This document shows positions 34,598 to 44,542 of a stretch of 64,000 bases of DNA, piece by piece. The position numbers and the translations under genes are program-made. Source of the DNA: FEN-1350 sp964386005 (GTDB lineage: Bacteria > Planctomycetota > Phycisphaerae > Sedimentisphaerales > Anaerohalosphaeraceae); contig CAYLSB010000017.1 of NCBI GenBank assembly GCA_964386005.1, positions 1 to 64,000 on the forward strand. The letters run 5' to 3'. Numbering within the stretch: the stretch's first letter is position 1; every line of letters begins with the position of its first letter. The notes beneath the pieces were generated by a model. That model saw only the letters and a program-made list of their open reading frames with translations. It was not told the origin of the DNA and did no database searches.

Positions 34598-37500
34598 TTA
34601 TCGGCTGGAACTAATCCCGATCCCGAGCTGCGGAAGAATTTGTCCGGCTTCATTGGCGGCGTAATTGAAGATCGTAAATCCGCCTGTTTTCAGCTTGCGG
34701 GTGATGTTGATCTGTTCGATCAGCCGGACGATATCGGTTGGATTGTTCCATGTGCTCAGGCCGATCCCCGGATAGCAGGGGACCTTTTCAGCCCATTCGA
34801 TTTGCGAACGGACGAACCGTTCAAACTGGCTATTGGATGCCGTATAATCCATGGGGCAGACGAAATCCAGATATCCTTTCCGGCACCAGAGCCGCCAATC
34901 CTGTCCCATGGCGATGCTGTCGGTCGGCCAGTTGCGGAATACCGCGGCCGAGATTTTCAAACCCGGTCGTATCGTTCGGGCCTGTTCGCTGACGGCTCGC
35001 ACCACCTCCGTGATCTGATCCTGCCGAAACCGGTTCCATCTCGCTGCCATATCCGGATCGTCGCGGACGACCCTGGGCCAAACCGTCATCGCCTGCCCGA
35101 CAATTTTTTCGAACCGCTTTCGACAACCCTCGCAGAAACAATGTTCCTGTCCCGGATATCGAATGTAGTCAAAATGAATCCCATCGACGGGGTACTTGCG
35201 CGCCACTTCCACCATCGAATCCAGTTCCAGTTTCCGGTTGGCCGGATTGGACGGGCACAGCCATTCGATATTGTCTTTGCCATCGTAGCCGACCTGCGTG
35301 CGTCCCGCCGCTTTCATCTGTTCCATGAACGACCGTTCCGTCGGCCATCCCATATTAAAATTCACTTTCCACACATGGCATTGAATTCTGTACTTTCGAC
35401 AGGCCGCCACGCATTGTTCCATGGCATCGCCGCGGCTCTGTACCATCTTCGATACCGGCAGAACGTCGCTGGGATAAAAGGCAACGCCGCCCCACAGCAT
35501 GTTCGGAATGACGGCGGTGAATCCGTTCTCCGCCAGTTTTCCGACAGCGGCGTCCCAGTCCATTCCTTCGACGCCATAGGCGCTGTGGCACCAGAACGCC
35601 CGAAACTCATCCGCTTGCGGTTTCTGGGACAGGCAATAGGCCTGAATCAGCGATTTGCGGGCCTGTTCCGCGCTGGTTATTGCAGCTACATACAAACTTC
35701 CATCCAGAGAAGATTTGGCTTTGTCATACTGACTCCGTGCCAGGCCGACCGCATCGGCACATTCCTTTCGCTGAGGATTGGCCGAAAGAATCGATGAGGC
35801 CGCCTGATCGAATGAACTGAACGATCCGATGACACCGGCCTGAGAAATAGCATTTTCAGCCGACAATCTCCACAAATCCGGCCTCATATCCCCCAGCAAC
35901 GACAGCAGCAAAATACGCTTGTTGTCCGCGTCATCGGCGAGCACAACATGCGAAATATAGAATCCCTTTTCCGACCCTACAATCGCCGGCTTTTGCGTAT
36001 TCGTCCCCTCGCGGTTGTACCACCATGCCGCCACACGGCACTTTCCGGCCAGGGGCACCGCCGTATAGAGGTTCCATGATGCCTGACGTGTTTCCTTCGG
36101 CATTCCGAGAATGGATGCCTCGGCCGGCCGGATCGACGCGAAATCTCCGGGTGCGGTTTGCCGGACGAATTGGCCGAGAACCAACCCCAGCCGATCAGCC
36201 AACGGTTTGGCCAGGCTGAAACAAGCAACCATTTTACCGCCGTTGTCGAGGTATCGGACTAATTCCGTTACAATCTTTTCCGACGGATTCGGATTATACG
36301 GCAGGATGACTACGGGAATCGGCCGCAGTCGATCGGCCGTTACATCCATGTCGCTGACCACCACATACGCCAGCCCGAGGTCATCAAGGAATTTGGCGAT
36401 AATCTCGCTGAATTGCCCGACCGACCGCATCTCGCCCGAATCCCTGGCCGCGCCCGAATCGCCGCGTATGATTGCGATTCGCGCCGATCCGCCAAAGGGT
36501 TCCGGCTCGGTGATATACATGGTCGTATCGGCGTCCTGTCCCCTCCATGCGGCGATACGGATTTGATCGACCTTGCCCCAACCCGACGGAGCCCCCTCAA
36601 TGTCGGCCGTGCTTTTCAGCAATCGGATCTTCTGCCAGCCCTCGGTCCCGTCCGCTTCAAAACCGATTCGGTACCATCCTTGCCCGCTTCGCAGATACGC
36701 CGTGTGATAGGAGATCGGTCGCGGATCCGTACAACGGTAGTAAAACTCCACGCCCGAACACATTGTCAGGTCCAAAGAAATCTTTCGATCCCAATAGGCG
36801 CGATCGATTGTCGTGCCTTTGAAATTACATACCATTTTCACGGCTGTTCGACCGTCAATGCGTTCCGATGCCGCCGGAAGACCTCCCTGGAGGGGTTTCC
36901 AATCCATTCCGGCCGCCGGGCGAACCAGTTGGGCGATATTCTGCTGTTCAAGCTGCTCCATCCGTTTTCGTTTTTGAAGGAAGGAATCGTAGCGTTGCTG
37001 TTCCTCTTCATTCCAGATATTGGCTTCTGTATAATCCCCGCAAAACGGAACCGCCAGATCGATCCAGCAGGCCAGCAGGGCGTTTTCCCGGTCGGAAAGG
37101 CGAACGTCGTAATGCCCCTTGTCCAAGAGTGCGATCAATTCACTTTTCGCGGCGCCCGCTGAATAGGGAGGCAACATCTCCGGCTCAGACATCGTGTTGA
37201 CCCAATTGACGAGCCGTCCGCGATCATTTCCTCGATAGATTATCGCTCCCTCTCCCGGCATGGTCGTTGCTTCCGTCATTGTAAGGTATGCCTGCGTCCA
37301 TTTTCGGCGGCCGGTCGGATCTTCGACATCCGTTCCCATCAAATTATATATCGTAGTTGTCTTGCCATCGTGACAACGCGTACAGTGGCGATCCAGGATG
37401 GGCTGTATCTGGCGGCGGAAACTGAATGTTTGTTCGGAGCTGAAGGAGGGTTCAAGCTCCGCAGGTCCAGCCCGCATGGCCAACGTAGGTTTTCCCCCCA

Positions 37501-39454
37501 TTGCTCCTGCGGAGTTTTTGTGTTCATGGCATCCGATGCAGGAGAAGGATTCACCCGGCTGGAGTGTGGACCAGCTTCGCATTGTCTGAACCACATGCTG
37601 CCGATGATCAAGGGCCTGGAAATAGACCGGGGTCTGCGCCGGCACACGGAAATAGGCCGATCCATCCTCATAGACTTTGGTCGTGCCCAATACGCGCTTG
37701 ACGTCCCAGCTTCCGTTGCCTACGGCCACGGGTGAACTGGCGAGTGCGTCTCCTCCCGGGCCGGAATTGGTGGTATGGCCGATCCCCGCGCAGCGGAATT
37801 CCATGGCAACCACACGTAGAGATTTGATGGTTCCTCGGGCAACATCTTTCAAACCCGGACCGGCATAAATGTCTTGCATATAATAGGTCCCTGTCGTCTG
37901 GCCGTAATCGACCGAAGACGGTCGCCGATGGGGTCGTGTACGAGGCAGCAATGGAATCGGTTGATTGCTGGAAGTCTGTGGATCGGAAGCCAGCATCTCC
38001 CGATTTCCATCGATGTCAAACCAGTAGATCTTAAAATTGCGCTGGTCCGGATACTTTCCATCGGGGGGGTAGTCCCCGGCCGGATAAAATGCCGCAAGGT
38101 ATTCCGTCTCGCTCAGGGGATACGGATACTGAAACAGGTTCCCATCCTGGCCGTAGGCGTCCACACGAACGGCCTCGGTTTCCCGGATCGGTGCGATCAA
38201 TTGAACTCCCGTTGCCTCCTGTCGGCCCCGCGCCGCATCGAGGAGAATGAGTTTTCCGGCCTGGGTTGTGTGATGTCCCGATGCGATCGCGAGGATCTTT
38301 TGGGTTCCCGAAATCCCCCGTGCGTGAAGGATCGAGGTCGGAAACCAAGAATTGTTTCCGTAGAATTCCGTTTGTCCGGTTCCATCGGGGAACATTTGAA
38401 AAAGCGATTGAATGAAAATCTGTCCCCGGTCGTTGTATTCCCATCGAGTATAGATGACCCGGCCGTCTTCGAGGACGGTCGGGTAGTTGTCATGGACCTG
38501 ATCGAACGTCAAACGCCGCATAAACCGACCATCCGCATCGCAGGTATAAAGGTTACTGACTTCGGTCCACCAGCAGTCCACGGTTTGAACGCAGCGAGTC
38601 GAGTTGAATACAATGTCCCCGTTCGGCAGATAGGCCGGTTCGTAATCGGCAAATCCAAGTCCCGATGTGAGGGATTTGATCGTACCCGAATTCATCTGAA
38701 ATTCATACAGGTGGTAATCATCTTGACGGTCCGATTTTTTCCACGAGAACAGGATTCGGTCGCCTTCCCAGGATACATCCGGGTCACGAATCACGCCGTC
38801 TTCGTCACGGACCAGCGTACGGATCGTCGGTTCGGTCGCCCGCAGATCCATCAGGCACAGCGACGCGCCGCCGACGAAATGCCGCTCATGCTGGGCGTCC
38901 GAGAGACCTTCCGTATAGGCGTAATGGGATCCACCGAGATTGTAATGCCGTGTAAAGATCACCTGCGGACAGATCGTTGCGATCCGTTCGAGACGCGATG
39001 TGCGAAGCCGGCGGCAGCAATCCAGGTATAGCTGCATCCATGCCGGATCGCCGCCGGGCGTAACCGGATGGCAAAGCGACGCAAACCGTTCATGAAATAC
39101 GGATTCATTGGTTCCGATTTTCTCCAGTACCCGTTCGATCATCCCCCGTTCGATGCCGCTGTCGGCCGCTCCCGACAGCCACTCGATGATCCGTCCGGAT
39201 GAATCCCGGCATAGCCAGTCCCATTCGAGAGGATGTTCCTTTTCAAGACGAGCAAGCGCCTGGAGGGCTCGAGACTCGATCGTTTCGGAATTTCCCCGCC
39301 CGACCTCCTGACGCATGGCCGTCAAACGATCCACGCACGCGGAGGAAGAACGGTTCGGTTTTCCCCGCGTCGGATCTCCCGGATCCTGCGGGGCCCAATC
39401 CATGCCGCTGATCCCGCCGGCCAGGACCAGAACCGCGCTCCATAGGACAATCAT
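34598..39454 (-). CDS. Giant secreted fusion: propeller, two haem c motifs, ThuA-like and GHL10-like domains
   Basis: This 1618-residue exported protein (signal MIVLWSAVLVLAGGISG) has several domains in a row. Residues about 170-520 are a TolB/PD40-like beta-propeller, with blades such as DPDVSWEGDRILFSWKK and EPAYLPNGDIVFNSTR. Two haem c-type motifs follow, CIGCH (639-643) and CTRCH (691-695); similar propeller-plus-CxxCH proteins are called hydrazine-synthase-alpha-like in planctomycetes. A carbohydrate-binding-like beta sandwich lies at about 850-985, a ThuA/amidotransferase-like region at about 990-1120, and a GHL10/DUF187-like TIM barrel at about 1283-1600 (FRAFWCHSAYGVEGMDW; GIHFDYIRYPG). 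It lies 50 bases downstream of the toroid protein on the same strand. The combination suggests redox plus glycan work at the cell surface. Confidence 0.8.
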   Translation of the reverse strand: MIVLWSAVLVLAGGISGMDWAPQDPGDPTRGKPNRSSSACVDRLTAMRQEVGRGNSETIESRALQALARLEKEHPLEWDWLCRDSSGRIIEWLSGAADSGIERGMIERVLEKIGTNESVFHERFASLCHPVTPGGDPAWMQLYLDCCRRLRTSRLERIATICPQVIFTRHYNLGGSHYAYTEGLSDAQHERHFVGGASLCLMDLRATEPTIRTLVRDEDGVIRDPDVSWEGDRILFSWKKSDRQDDYHLYEFQMNSGTIKSLTSGLGFADYEPAYLPNGDIVFNSTRCVQTVDCWWTEVSNLYTCDADGRFMRRLTFDQVHDNYPTVLEDGRVIYTRWEYNDRGQIFIQSLFQMFPDGTGQTEFYGNNSWFPTSILHARGISGTQKILAIASGHHTTQAGKLILLDAARGRQEATGVQLIAPIRETEAVRVDAYGQDGNLFQYPYPLSETEYLAAFYPAGDYPPDGKYPDQRNFKIYWFDIDGNREMLASDPQTSSNQPIPLLPRTRPHRRPSSVDYGQTTGTYYMQDIYAGPGLKDVARGTIKSLRVVAMEFRCAGIGHTTNSGPGGDALASSPVAVGNGSWDVKRVLGTTKVYEDGSAYFRVPAQTPVYFQALDHRQHVVQTMRSWSTLQPGESFSCIGCHEHKNSAGAMGGKPTLAMRAGPAELEPSFSSEQTFSFRRQIQPILDRHCTRCHDGKTTTIYNLMGTDVEDPTGRRKWTQAYLTMTEATTMPGEGAIIYRGNDRGRLVNWVNTMSEPEMLPPYSAGAAKSELIALLDKGHYDVRLSDRENALLACWIDLAVPFCGDYTEANIWNEEEQQRYDSFLQKRKRMEQLEQQNIAQLVRPAAGMDWKPLQGGLPAASERIDGRTAVKMVCNFKGTTIDRAYWDRKISLDLTMCSGVEFYYRCTDPRPISYHTAYLRSGQGWYRIGFEADGTEGWQKIRLLKSTADIEGAPSGWGKVDQIRIAAWRGQDADTTMYITEPEPFGGSARIAIIRGDSGAARDSGEMRSVGQFSEIIAKFLDDLGLAYVVVSDMDVTADRLRPIPVVILPYNPNPSEKIVTELVRYLDNGGKMVACFSLAKPLADRLGLVLGQFVRQTAPGDFASIRPAEASILGMPKETRQASWNLYTAVPLAGKCRVAAWWYNREGTNTQKPAIVGSEKGFYISHVVLADDADNKRILLLSLLGDMRPDLWRLSAENAISQAGVIGSFSSFDQAASSILSANPQRKECADAVGLARSQYDKAKSSLDGSLYVAAITSAEQARKSLIQAYCLSQKPQADEFRAFWCHSAYGVEGMDWDAAVGKLAENGFTAVIPNMLWGGVAFYPSDVLPVSKMVQSRGDAMEQCVAACRKYRIQCHVWKVNFNMGWPTERSFMEQMKAAGRTQVGYDGKDNIEWLCPSNPANRKLELDSMVEVARKYPVDGIHFDYIRYPGQEHCFCEGCRKRFEKIVGQAMTVWPRVVRDDPDMAARWNRFRQDQITEVVRAVSEQARTIRPGLKISAAVFRNWPTDSIAMGQDWRLWCRKGYLDFVCPMDYTASNSQFERFVRSQIEWAEKVPCYPGIGLSTWNNPTDIVRLIEQINITRKLKTGGFTIFNYAANEAGQILPQLGIGISSSR

Positions 39455-39503
39455 CGCTTACCCCGTAAAAAATAGTAATTTTTCATCTCTGTAGTATCTA
39501 TAA

Positions 39504-41243
39504 TTATTTCCACCACTTCCACTCCCCCAGCCGCCGCTGGATTGTTTCGACCGCCTCTTCCGATCCGTAATACATCCATCCATTTCCCCGGCCGGGTTCA
39601 CGAATGATGCAGACGGTTCGCCCCCGCCGCGCGGCGTCCAGAAAATCCGCCAGATCGTATCCCTTCGCCAGAAATAAAATCCGCGATTGGTCCGCGTCCC
39701 GCATCCATTCCGTCCAGTTGCCGTGGGAATCATTGTTGGGAAGAATCCCCAGGGTGTCCATCCATGCCTCCAGGAACGGGTATCTTCGCAGATTGTCCGA
39801 TCCCCCGGCGCCCCCTCCGACGATTCCCGCATATCCCGCCGATTCATCCAATATCCGATACGCCTGACTCCGGTCAAAATCGATATCCGAATAGGTCATC
39901 GCTCCCAGGTTCTCCAGAGGTTCCAGAACGGTTGCGCGAAAATCATTCCATGGGATGGGTGTTGTCGCCGCCTTTTCGATTTCAATCAACCGATGGATCA
40001 GCGGTTCTTCCGCTCCCGGTTCGATCAGGCAATACCACGGATGATCCGACACGGTCGAATCCGGCAGCGACAACTCGCGACTTTGCATTTCCAGACGTAC
40101 CGCAAATCGCACGGGCAGTCCCCGGGTCCGTACCTGTTGATTCAAACGCCGGATTGCCCCGATCGTTTCCCGGGTATTGCGTGTTTTAATTCCGATCAGA
40201 TTCAGTTTTGTCCGCGAGACCGCGTCGAGATTCTGCGGCTCGATCATCGGCATAGCCGGATAGGCCTGAAAGATGTTCATCGTATCCAATGTGGCGTTGT
40301 TCGGCGGGGTTTGAATCGTTTTTGTACGTATGGCTCGTCGAGCGTTTCCCGTCAGCATTTCAAGTGCATAGACCGCCAGATAGGTGCTGGCCAGTCGAGA
40401 CCTCGTTCCCGGCCGATCCCCAAATCCCCCGTCGCTGTTCTGAAGGTTGTTGATCCATTCGATACAACCCTGAAGGTTGACCACTCGCTCCTTCAGGGCC
40501 GTTAAGGCCGCTACCGCCTCGCAGGTGTACCATACATTGGCGCGATTGGCCGTGGAAGGATCATCCGGCGAGAATCGAAATCCCCCCTCCGCCGTTTGGC
40601 AGGAACGAATCCATTGCACACAGGATCTCTGCTGGGGCACTTCCGCATCCAGCGATACATGAATCAATACGCCGTATGCCGTCGGCAGGATATGCGAGTA
40701 ATAATGCCCCGCGGGATTCTGACACGATCGGACATAGGCGACCAATTCGTTCTTGTTGCCCACCCGATAGCCCCGCGCCTGGGTCGCTGTCAACGATTGC
40801 CATAACGTCACAATGTCGCCGTAGGAAACCTCCGTCGAAGTATTCCGGAAACCCATTCGATCGCGTACCGATCCCCGAGGCAAGAACATGAAAGACATCA
40901 CCGGCGCCGTCCAGTCCAGCGGATGTTCTATCCGGGGTAGAATCAATCGTTCCAGCAGGGCTCGTTCCATCATCGCCGTGTACGGCATTGTTCCGGTATG
41001 GTCTTCTGTGGTTTCGAGGCATCGATTGGGATCCGCCAAGTCCTGTCCCAGTATATTCAGCGTCATCACGGCCGGGAACGTCCACGCCAGCCCGCTGTAT
41101 CGCTGTCCGGCCGGCCCGAATGCTCCATCGGTTTTTCGGCATGACAACACGTAGCGTATGACCGAATCCGCATCGACGGTTACCGTCTCACTGCGAACGG
41201 TCCCGGCGAAAAACGCCACGAAGATCCATCCAAGGCGAATCAT
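39504..41243 (-). CDS. Secreted alpha/alpha-toroid (prenyltransferase/squalene-oxidase repeat) protein
   Basis: This 579-residue protein has a signal peptide (MIRLGWIFVAFFAGTVRS). Its first half (about 25-310) consists of repeats such as CRKTDGAFGPAGQRYSG, CQNPAGHYY, CQTAEGGFRF and NLQNSDGGFGDRPG, the pattern of terpene-cyclase/complement-like alpha/alpha toroids. The second half (about 320-579) has no family I recognise. I use the ATG at 41243, since AAAAAGGA precedes it at a proper distance and abuts the earlier ATG at 41252. It lies between the GH10 xylanase (35 bases upstream) and the giant fusion gene, apparently in one transcript. Many secreted proteins with this repeat bind or scan polymers rather than cyclise terpenes. 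Confidence 0.72.
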   Translation of the reverse strand: MIRLGWIFVAFFAGTVRSETVTVDADSVIRYVLSCRKTDGAFGPAGQRYSGLAWTFPAVMTLNILGQDLADPNRCLETTEDHTGTMPYTAMMERALLERLILPRIEHPLDWTAPVMSFMFLPRGSVRDRMGFRNTSTEVSYGDIVTLWQSLTATQARGYRVGNKNELVAYVRSCQNPAGHYYSHILPTAYGVLIHVSLDAEVPQQRSCVQWIRSCQTAEGGFRFSPDDPSTANRANVWYTCEAVAALTALKERVVNLQGCIEWINNLQNSDGGFGDRPGTRSRLASTYLAVYALEMLTGNARRAIRTKTIQTPPNNATLDTMNIFQAYPAMPMIEPQNLDAVSRTKLNLIGIKTRNTRETIGAIRRLNQQVRTRGLPVRFAVRLEMQSRELSLPDSTVSDHPWYCLIEPGAEEPLIHRLIEIEKAATTPIPWNDFRATVLEPLENLGAMTYSDIDFDRSQAYRILDESAGYAGIVGGGAGGSDNLRRYPFLEAWMDTLGILPNNDSHGNWTEWMRDADQSRILFLAKGYDLADFLDAARRGRTVCIIREPGRGNGWMYYGSEEAVETIQRRLGEWKWWK

Positions 41244-41277
41244 TTCGACCATCCTTTTTCCATCCGGACCCTGCGAA

Positions 41278-42576
41278 TTATTTCAGTTGAACCTCAATGG
41301 GTTTCGCCGATCCTTTGGAGAATTCGAACGTTCCTTCAACGGTTTTGCCGTCCAGCGTCGCCTTGGCACAATATTGTCCATAAAAGCCCCGAAAAGTCGT
41401 CTGTCCATCCGCGTGAGTTTGTGCCGACGTTGTCGTCCACCACGTTGCCTTGATCAACTTTTTCAGCTCTTCGTACACCGGTTTGGGCGTCATGTCTTTT
41501 CGGAGAAATCCCGCCGGCGCCGCCTGCCACGCTCCCTGATCGGTGAAATCCCACCATGTAATCGCCTCCACGGCCGGATGCGAAAACAAGACGGTGTAGA
41601 ACTGGGCCGTATCACGTGCCTGCGTTGCCTCTCCTTCCGGCGTAGTGTTCCATCCCTGGTCCGTCTTGGGTCCGGACACGAGCGTCACCTCGGTGAAGTG
41701 CAATGGTTTTTTGAACTTCGAAAAATACTCGCAGGTCCTCCATGTCGTCTCCGCCCCCCAGTATCCGCCGTGCATGTGGGATTGAATCCCGATGATGTCG
41801 TACATCGGTTTTCCGGCTTCGTCAACCAGCCTGGAAATGACCTCCTCCTCATACGCCGGATCCGTGCGATAATCGTTGATAATCAACTGTGCCTTCGGAT
41901 TGGCCTTTCGAGCCGCTGCGAAGGCCTGTCGAATATAGGCCGGCACACCCATTTGACGGATCCCCTCGGTCAGCTTGGGCGATTTCTGTTTGCATTCGGG
42001 CCGATCGTAATGCGTCGCCTCGTTGACAACATCCCAGTACAGGATATCGTCTTCGAACCGTTTCACGCATCGTCGGATCCGTTCCATCTGCAGATCCATC
42101 GCGCGTTTCGGATCCTCCGGAAGCCAGCGCGGATCAACGTAGTTCCATGCCAACGGATGACCTTTCGTCGTGATCCCGCGTTCGCGGCACCATTGAATGA
42201 TCCGATCGCTGGAAGCATCGAGATTTGTGTCCGCCGTCGGTTCATAATTCCACCAGTAAAAGGGCAGCGTTGCGAAATTCAGCAGTTCGGAAAAAAAGTT
42301 CTCGTAGGCCGCGTTGTCCTCGGCCGTACGGCACGCGAACAACTTGAAAATATTACATCCAAACAAAAACTGATGTCGAACCTGTTCGATGGATATCTCC
42401 ATCCCTGCGGCGAGCGGTTTCCCTTCCGTATCCGTCAAGTTCAACGTGGCGTTGCCTTTGCGGATCTGTTCAATCCTTGTGTTGGCGCCATCCAGAATCT
42501 GTTCTTTCGTCCACGACTGAGCGGATACCATGCCGGCCATCGCCGTTATGACACATGCCCTGACTATGTTCTTCAT
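41278..42576 (-). CDS. Secreted endo-1,4-beta-xylanase (GH10)
   Basis: This 432-residue enzyme has a signal peptide (MKNIVRACVITAMAGMVSA) and the GH10 TIM barrel. A short beta-domain precedes it (about 20-75). The acid/base Glu is in WDVVNEA (about 186) and the nucleophile in LHFTEVTL (about 295); GHPLAWNY is the substrate-binding motif. A 45-residue beta-rich tail follows the barrel. GGGAGATC precedes the ATG at 42576; the longer frame to 42597 is not needed. It hydrolyses xylan internally. It starts a set of three same-strand genes with the toroid and giant fusion proteins, all of which are exported. Confidence 0.92.
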   Translation of the reverse strand: MKNIVRACVITAMAGMVSAQSWTKEQILDGANTRIEQIRKGNATLNLTDTEGKPLAAGMEISIEQVRHQFLFGCNIFKLFACRTAEDNAAYENFFSELLNFATLPFYWWNYEPTADTNLDASSDRIIQWCRERGITTKGHPLAWNYVDPRWLPEDPKRAMDLQMERIRRCVKRFEDDILYWDVVNEATHYDRPECKQKSPKLTEGIRQMGVPAYIRQAFAAARKANPKAQLIINDYRTDPAYEEEVISRLVDEAGKPMYDIIGIQSHMHGGYWGAETTWRTCEYFSKFKKPLHFTEVTLVSGPKTDQGWNTTPEGEATQARDTAQFYTVLFSHPAVEAITWWDFTDQGAWQAAPAGFLRKDMTPKPVYEELKKLIKATWWTTTSAQTHADGQTTFRGFYGQYCAKATLDGKTVEGTFEFSKGSAKPIEVQLK

Positions 42577-42751
42577 CGTGATCTCCCATGAAAACAATGT
42601 GTGCCGAATTATTGACGCTCATCATAGGCCACGCAGTGCAAAATTCAAAGCCAAAAACGGATGGGAAGGTTTCAGGCGGTTCGGCGAGATTGATTCACGG
42701 GGAAAGACCCTCCCGGTTGGTTTCCATGGGAATGCGAGGAATAGCCGGAGG

Positions 42752-43681
42752 TCATATTTTGTAGTACATAACGGTCCCCCGAACTTCCGATCGAATTTTG
42801 CCGTGTTTGAGCAAGCCGTCCAGAAGATCGGCCAGAAGATCGCGATCTCGAAGCAAAGTGTTTGACAGATCATCGAGCGTGCAGGGCCTTCTCCGCAATG
42901 TTTCCAGAATGGATTCCATATCCGTTATGAGTTGTCCGGCGGCGGACTGACGATCAAAATCGGCAATGACTTCGGCGGCCTCACCCAGACGGCGGGCCAA
43001 ATCCTGGAGGCGATTCGGTTCGACACGAACGATATTCGGTTCGGCAGTGGGGCGAACGGCCGTATTCACTTGGATCTTATCGGGTCGAATGCTCTGGATT
43101 ATTTGCCGGAGTTGATCGAGCCGGGAATTGTCCGTGTTGACCCCTTCCACGAGAAACACCTCCAGCCAGAGTTGACCCTTATATTGGTTTCGGAATTGAA
43201 CCAGCCCATCCACAAATCGATTGAAATCGAGATCGGGATGGGGACGATTAATACGTTCGAATGTGGCGGCGTCCCCGGCATCCAGAGAGGGCAAGACAAC
43301 ATCGGCCTTGCAGCAGGCCGCACGAACATCGGGATCGGACAGGAGCGTTCCATTCGTGATGACGGCCACGGGAATCGAGGTGATGGTTCGGATTTGATCG
43401 ATCAGAATGCCGAATTCACTGTGAAGGGTCGGCTCTCCGGATCCGCTGATCGTGATGAAGTCGGCTTTCCCTCCCTGCGCGATCCATTGACGCAATTCCT
43501 CTACAACCTGCGTTACCGGAACATAACACTGTCGTTGCAGGATTTGACGACCGTGGATGCCCAATTGGCAATACACACAATTCTGAGTGCAGGTTTTCAG
43601 CGGGACGATATCGATCCCAAGACTCATCCCCAGTCGCCGTGACGGGACGGGGCCGAAAAGGTATTTCCATGGAACGGTCAT
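42752..43681 (-). CDS. Radical SAM protein of the COG0731/TYW1-like group
   Basis: This 309-residue protein starts MTVPWKYLFGPVPSRRLG and has the 4Fe-4S motif CTQNCVYC (CX3CX2C) at about residue 31. The SAM-binding ISGSGEPTLH motif follows at about 78. The C-terminal 60 residues look like a small winged helix. Members are usually annotated as radical SAM proteins of unknown substrate, related to wyosine-type enzymes. GAAGG precedes the ATG, which lies nine bases after the kdsA stop, so it is cotranscribed with the Kdo gene. What it modifies is not known. Confidence 0.85.
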   Translation of the reverse strand: MTVPWKYLFGPVPSRRLGMSLGIDIVPLKTCTQNCVYCQLGIHGRQILQRQCYVPVTQVVEELRQWIAQGGKADFITISGSGEPTLHSEFGILIDQIRTITSIPVAVITNGTLLSDPDVRAACCKADVVLPSLDAGDAATFERINRPHPDLDFNRFVDGLVQFRNQYKGQLWLEVFLVEGVNTDNSRLDQLRQIIQSIRPDKIQVNTAVRPTAEPNIVRVEPNRLQDLARRLGEAAEVIADFDRQSAAGQLITDMESILETLRRRPCTLDDLSNTLLRDRDLLADLLDGLLKHGKIRSEVRGTVMYYKI

Positions 43682-43690
43682 ACGATACCT

Positions 43691-44524
43691 TCAATACTTT
43701 CTGTCTGAGGATACCAGAGCATGAATCTGCTTACAGACGCGAATGACATCCTCGATCCACGATAAGGGGATCATGCATGCCGCGTCGCAAAGGGCCGTTT
43801 GCGGATCGGGGTGTATCTCCATAAAAATGCCGTTGGCCCCCGCGGCAACGGCGGCCCTGGCCAGGATGGGAGCCAACTGGCGATTTCCTGCGCTGGCCTG
43901 TCCGAGCCCTCCGGGTTGCTGAGTGCTGTGGGTGGCATCCATAACCACGGGACATCCCAGTGACTGCATGGCGGAAATCGAGGTCATATCGTTTACGAGG
44001 CGATTGTATCCGAAAAAAGTGCCCCGTTCGGTCAAAAGGATTTTCGTATTGCCGGATTCCATGATTTTCTGGACGGCATTTTTCATTTCGGCCGGCGAAA
44101 CAAACTGGCCCTTTTTGACGTTGACCGCTTTGCCGGTCCTGGCACAGGCCGCCAGGAGATCCGTCTGGCGGCACAGAAAGGCCGGAACCTGCAGACAATC
44201 CACCACTTCGCCGATCGCGTCGGCCTGGTTCGGTTCATGGACATCGGTCATGACGGGCAATCCCGTTCGGGAACGGATATCTGACAGAATCCGTAATCCT
44301 TCTTTCAGACCGGGTCCGCGAAAGCTGTGGATACTGGTACGATTGGCCTTGTCAAAACTGGCCTTGAAGATGATCCCGATCCCGGTACGCTGACGAATCT
44401 CGACGAGCCGATCGGCGATCTCGTGGCACAGAAGTTCGCTTTCGATTACGCAGGGACCGGCCATAACAAACAAATCGGCATCCAGTCCAATGGGAACAGT
44501 TCCAAGGGTAAACGACAGAGACAT
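43691..44524 (-). CDS. kdsA: 3-deoxy-8-phosphooctulonate synthase (Kdo-8-phosphate synthase)
   Basis: This 277-residue enzyme joins phosphoenolpyruvate and arabinose-5-phosphate in the first committed step of Kdo synthesis for LPS. Family motifs are FVMAGPCVIES (residues about 20-30), KASFDKANRTSIHSFRGPG, LTERGTFFGYNRLV and HSTQQPGG. The AGPC cysteine (instead of the Asn in E. coli KdsA) marks the metal-dependent class. Two adjacent ATGs are possible starts; I use the second. It lies 18 bases after the diacylglycerol-kinase-like gene and nine before the radical SAM gene. Together with waaA (56.4 kb) it shows that the organism makes Kdo-containing LPS. Confidence 0.95.
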   Translation of the reverse strand: MSLSFTLGTVPIGLDADLFVMAGPCVIESELLCHEIADRLVEIRQRTGIGIIFKASFDKANRTSIHSFRGPGLKEGLRILSDIRSRTGLPVMTDVHEPNQADAIGEVVDCLQVPAFLCRQTDLLAACARTGKAVNVKKGQFVSPAEMKNAVQKIMESGNTKILLTERGTFFGYNRLVNDMTSISAMQSLGCPVVMDATHSTQQPGGLGQASAGNRQLAPILARAAVAAGANGIFMEIHPDPQTALCDAACMIPLSWIEDVIRVCKQIHALVSSDRKY

Positions 44525-44542
44525 CATTTCCTCAAAATAAGA

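Noticed and set aside
41158..42591. 477-codon open frame on the plus strand opposite the GH10 xylanase
   Set aside because: It is antisense to a gene with clear catalytic motifs, has no family pattern and has Arg/Pro/Cys-rich composition typical of a shadow frame.
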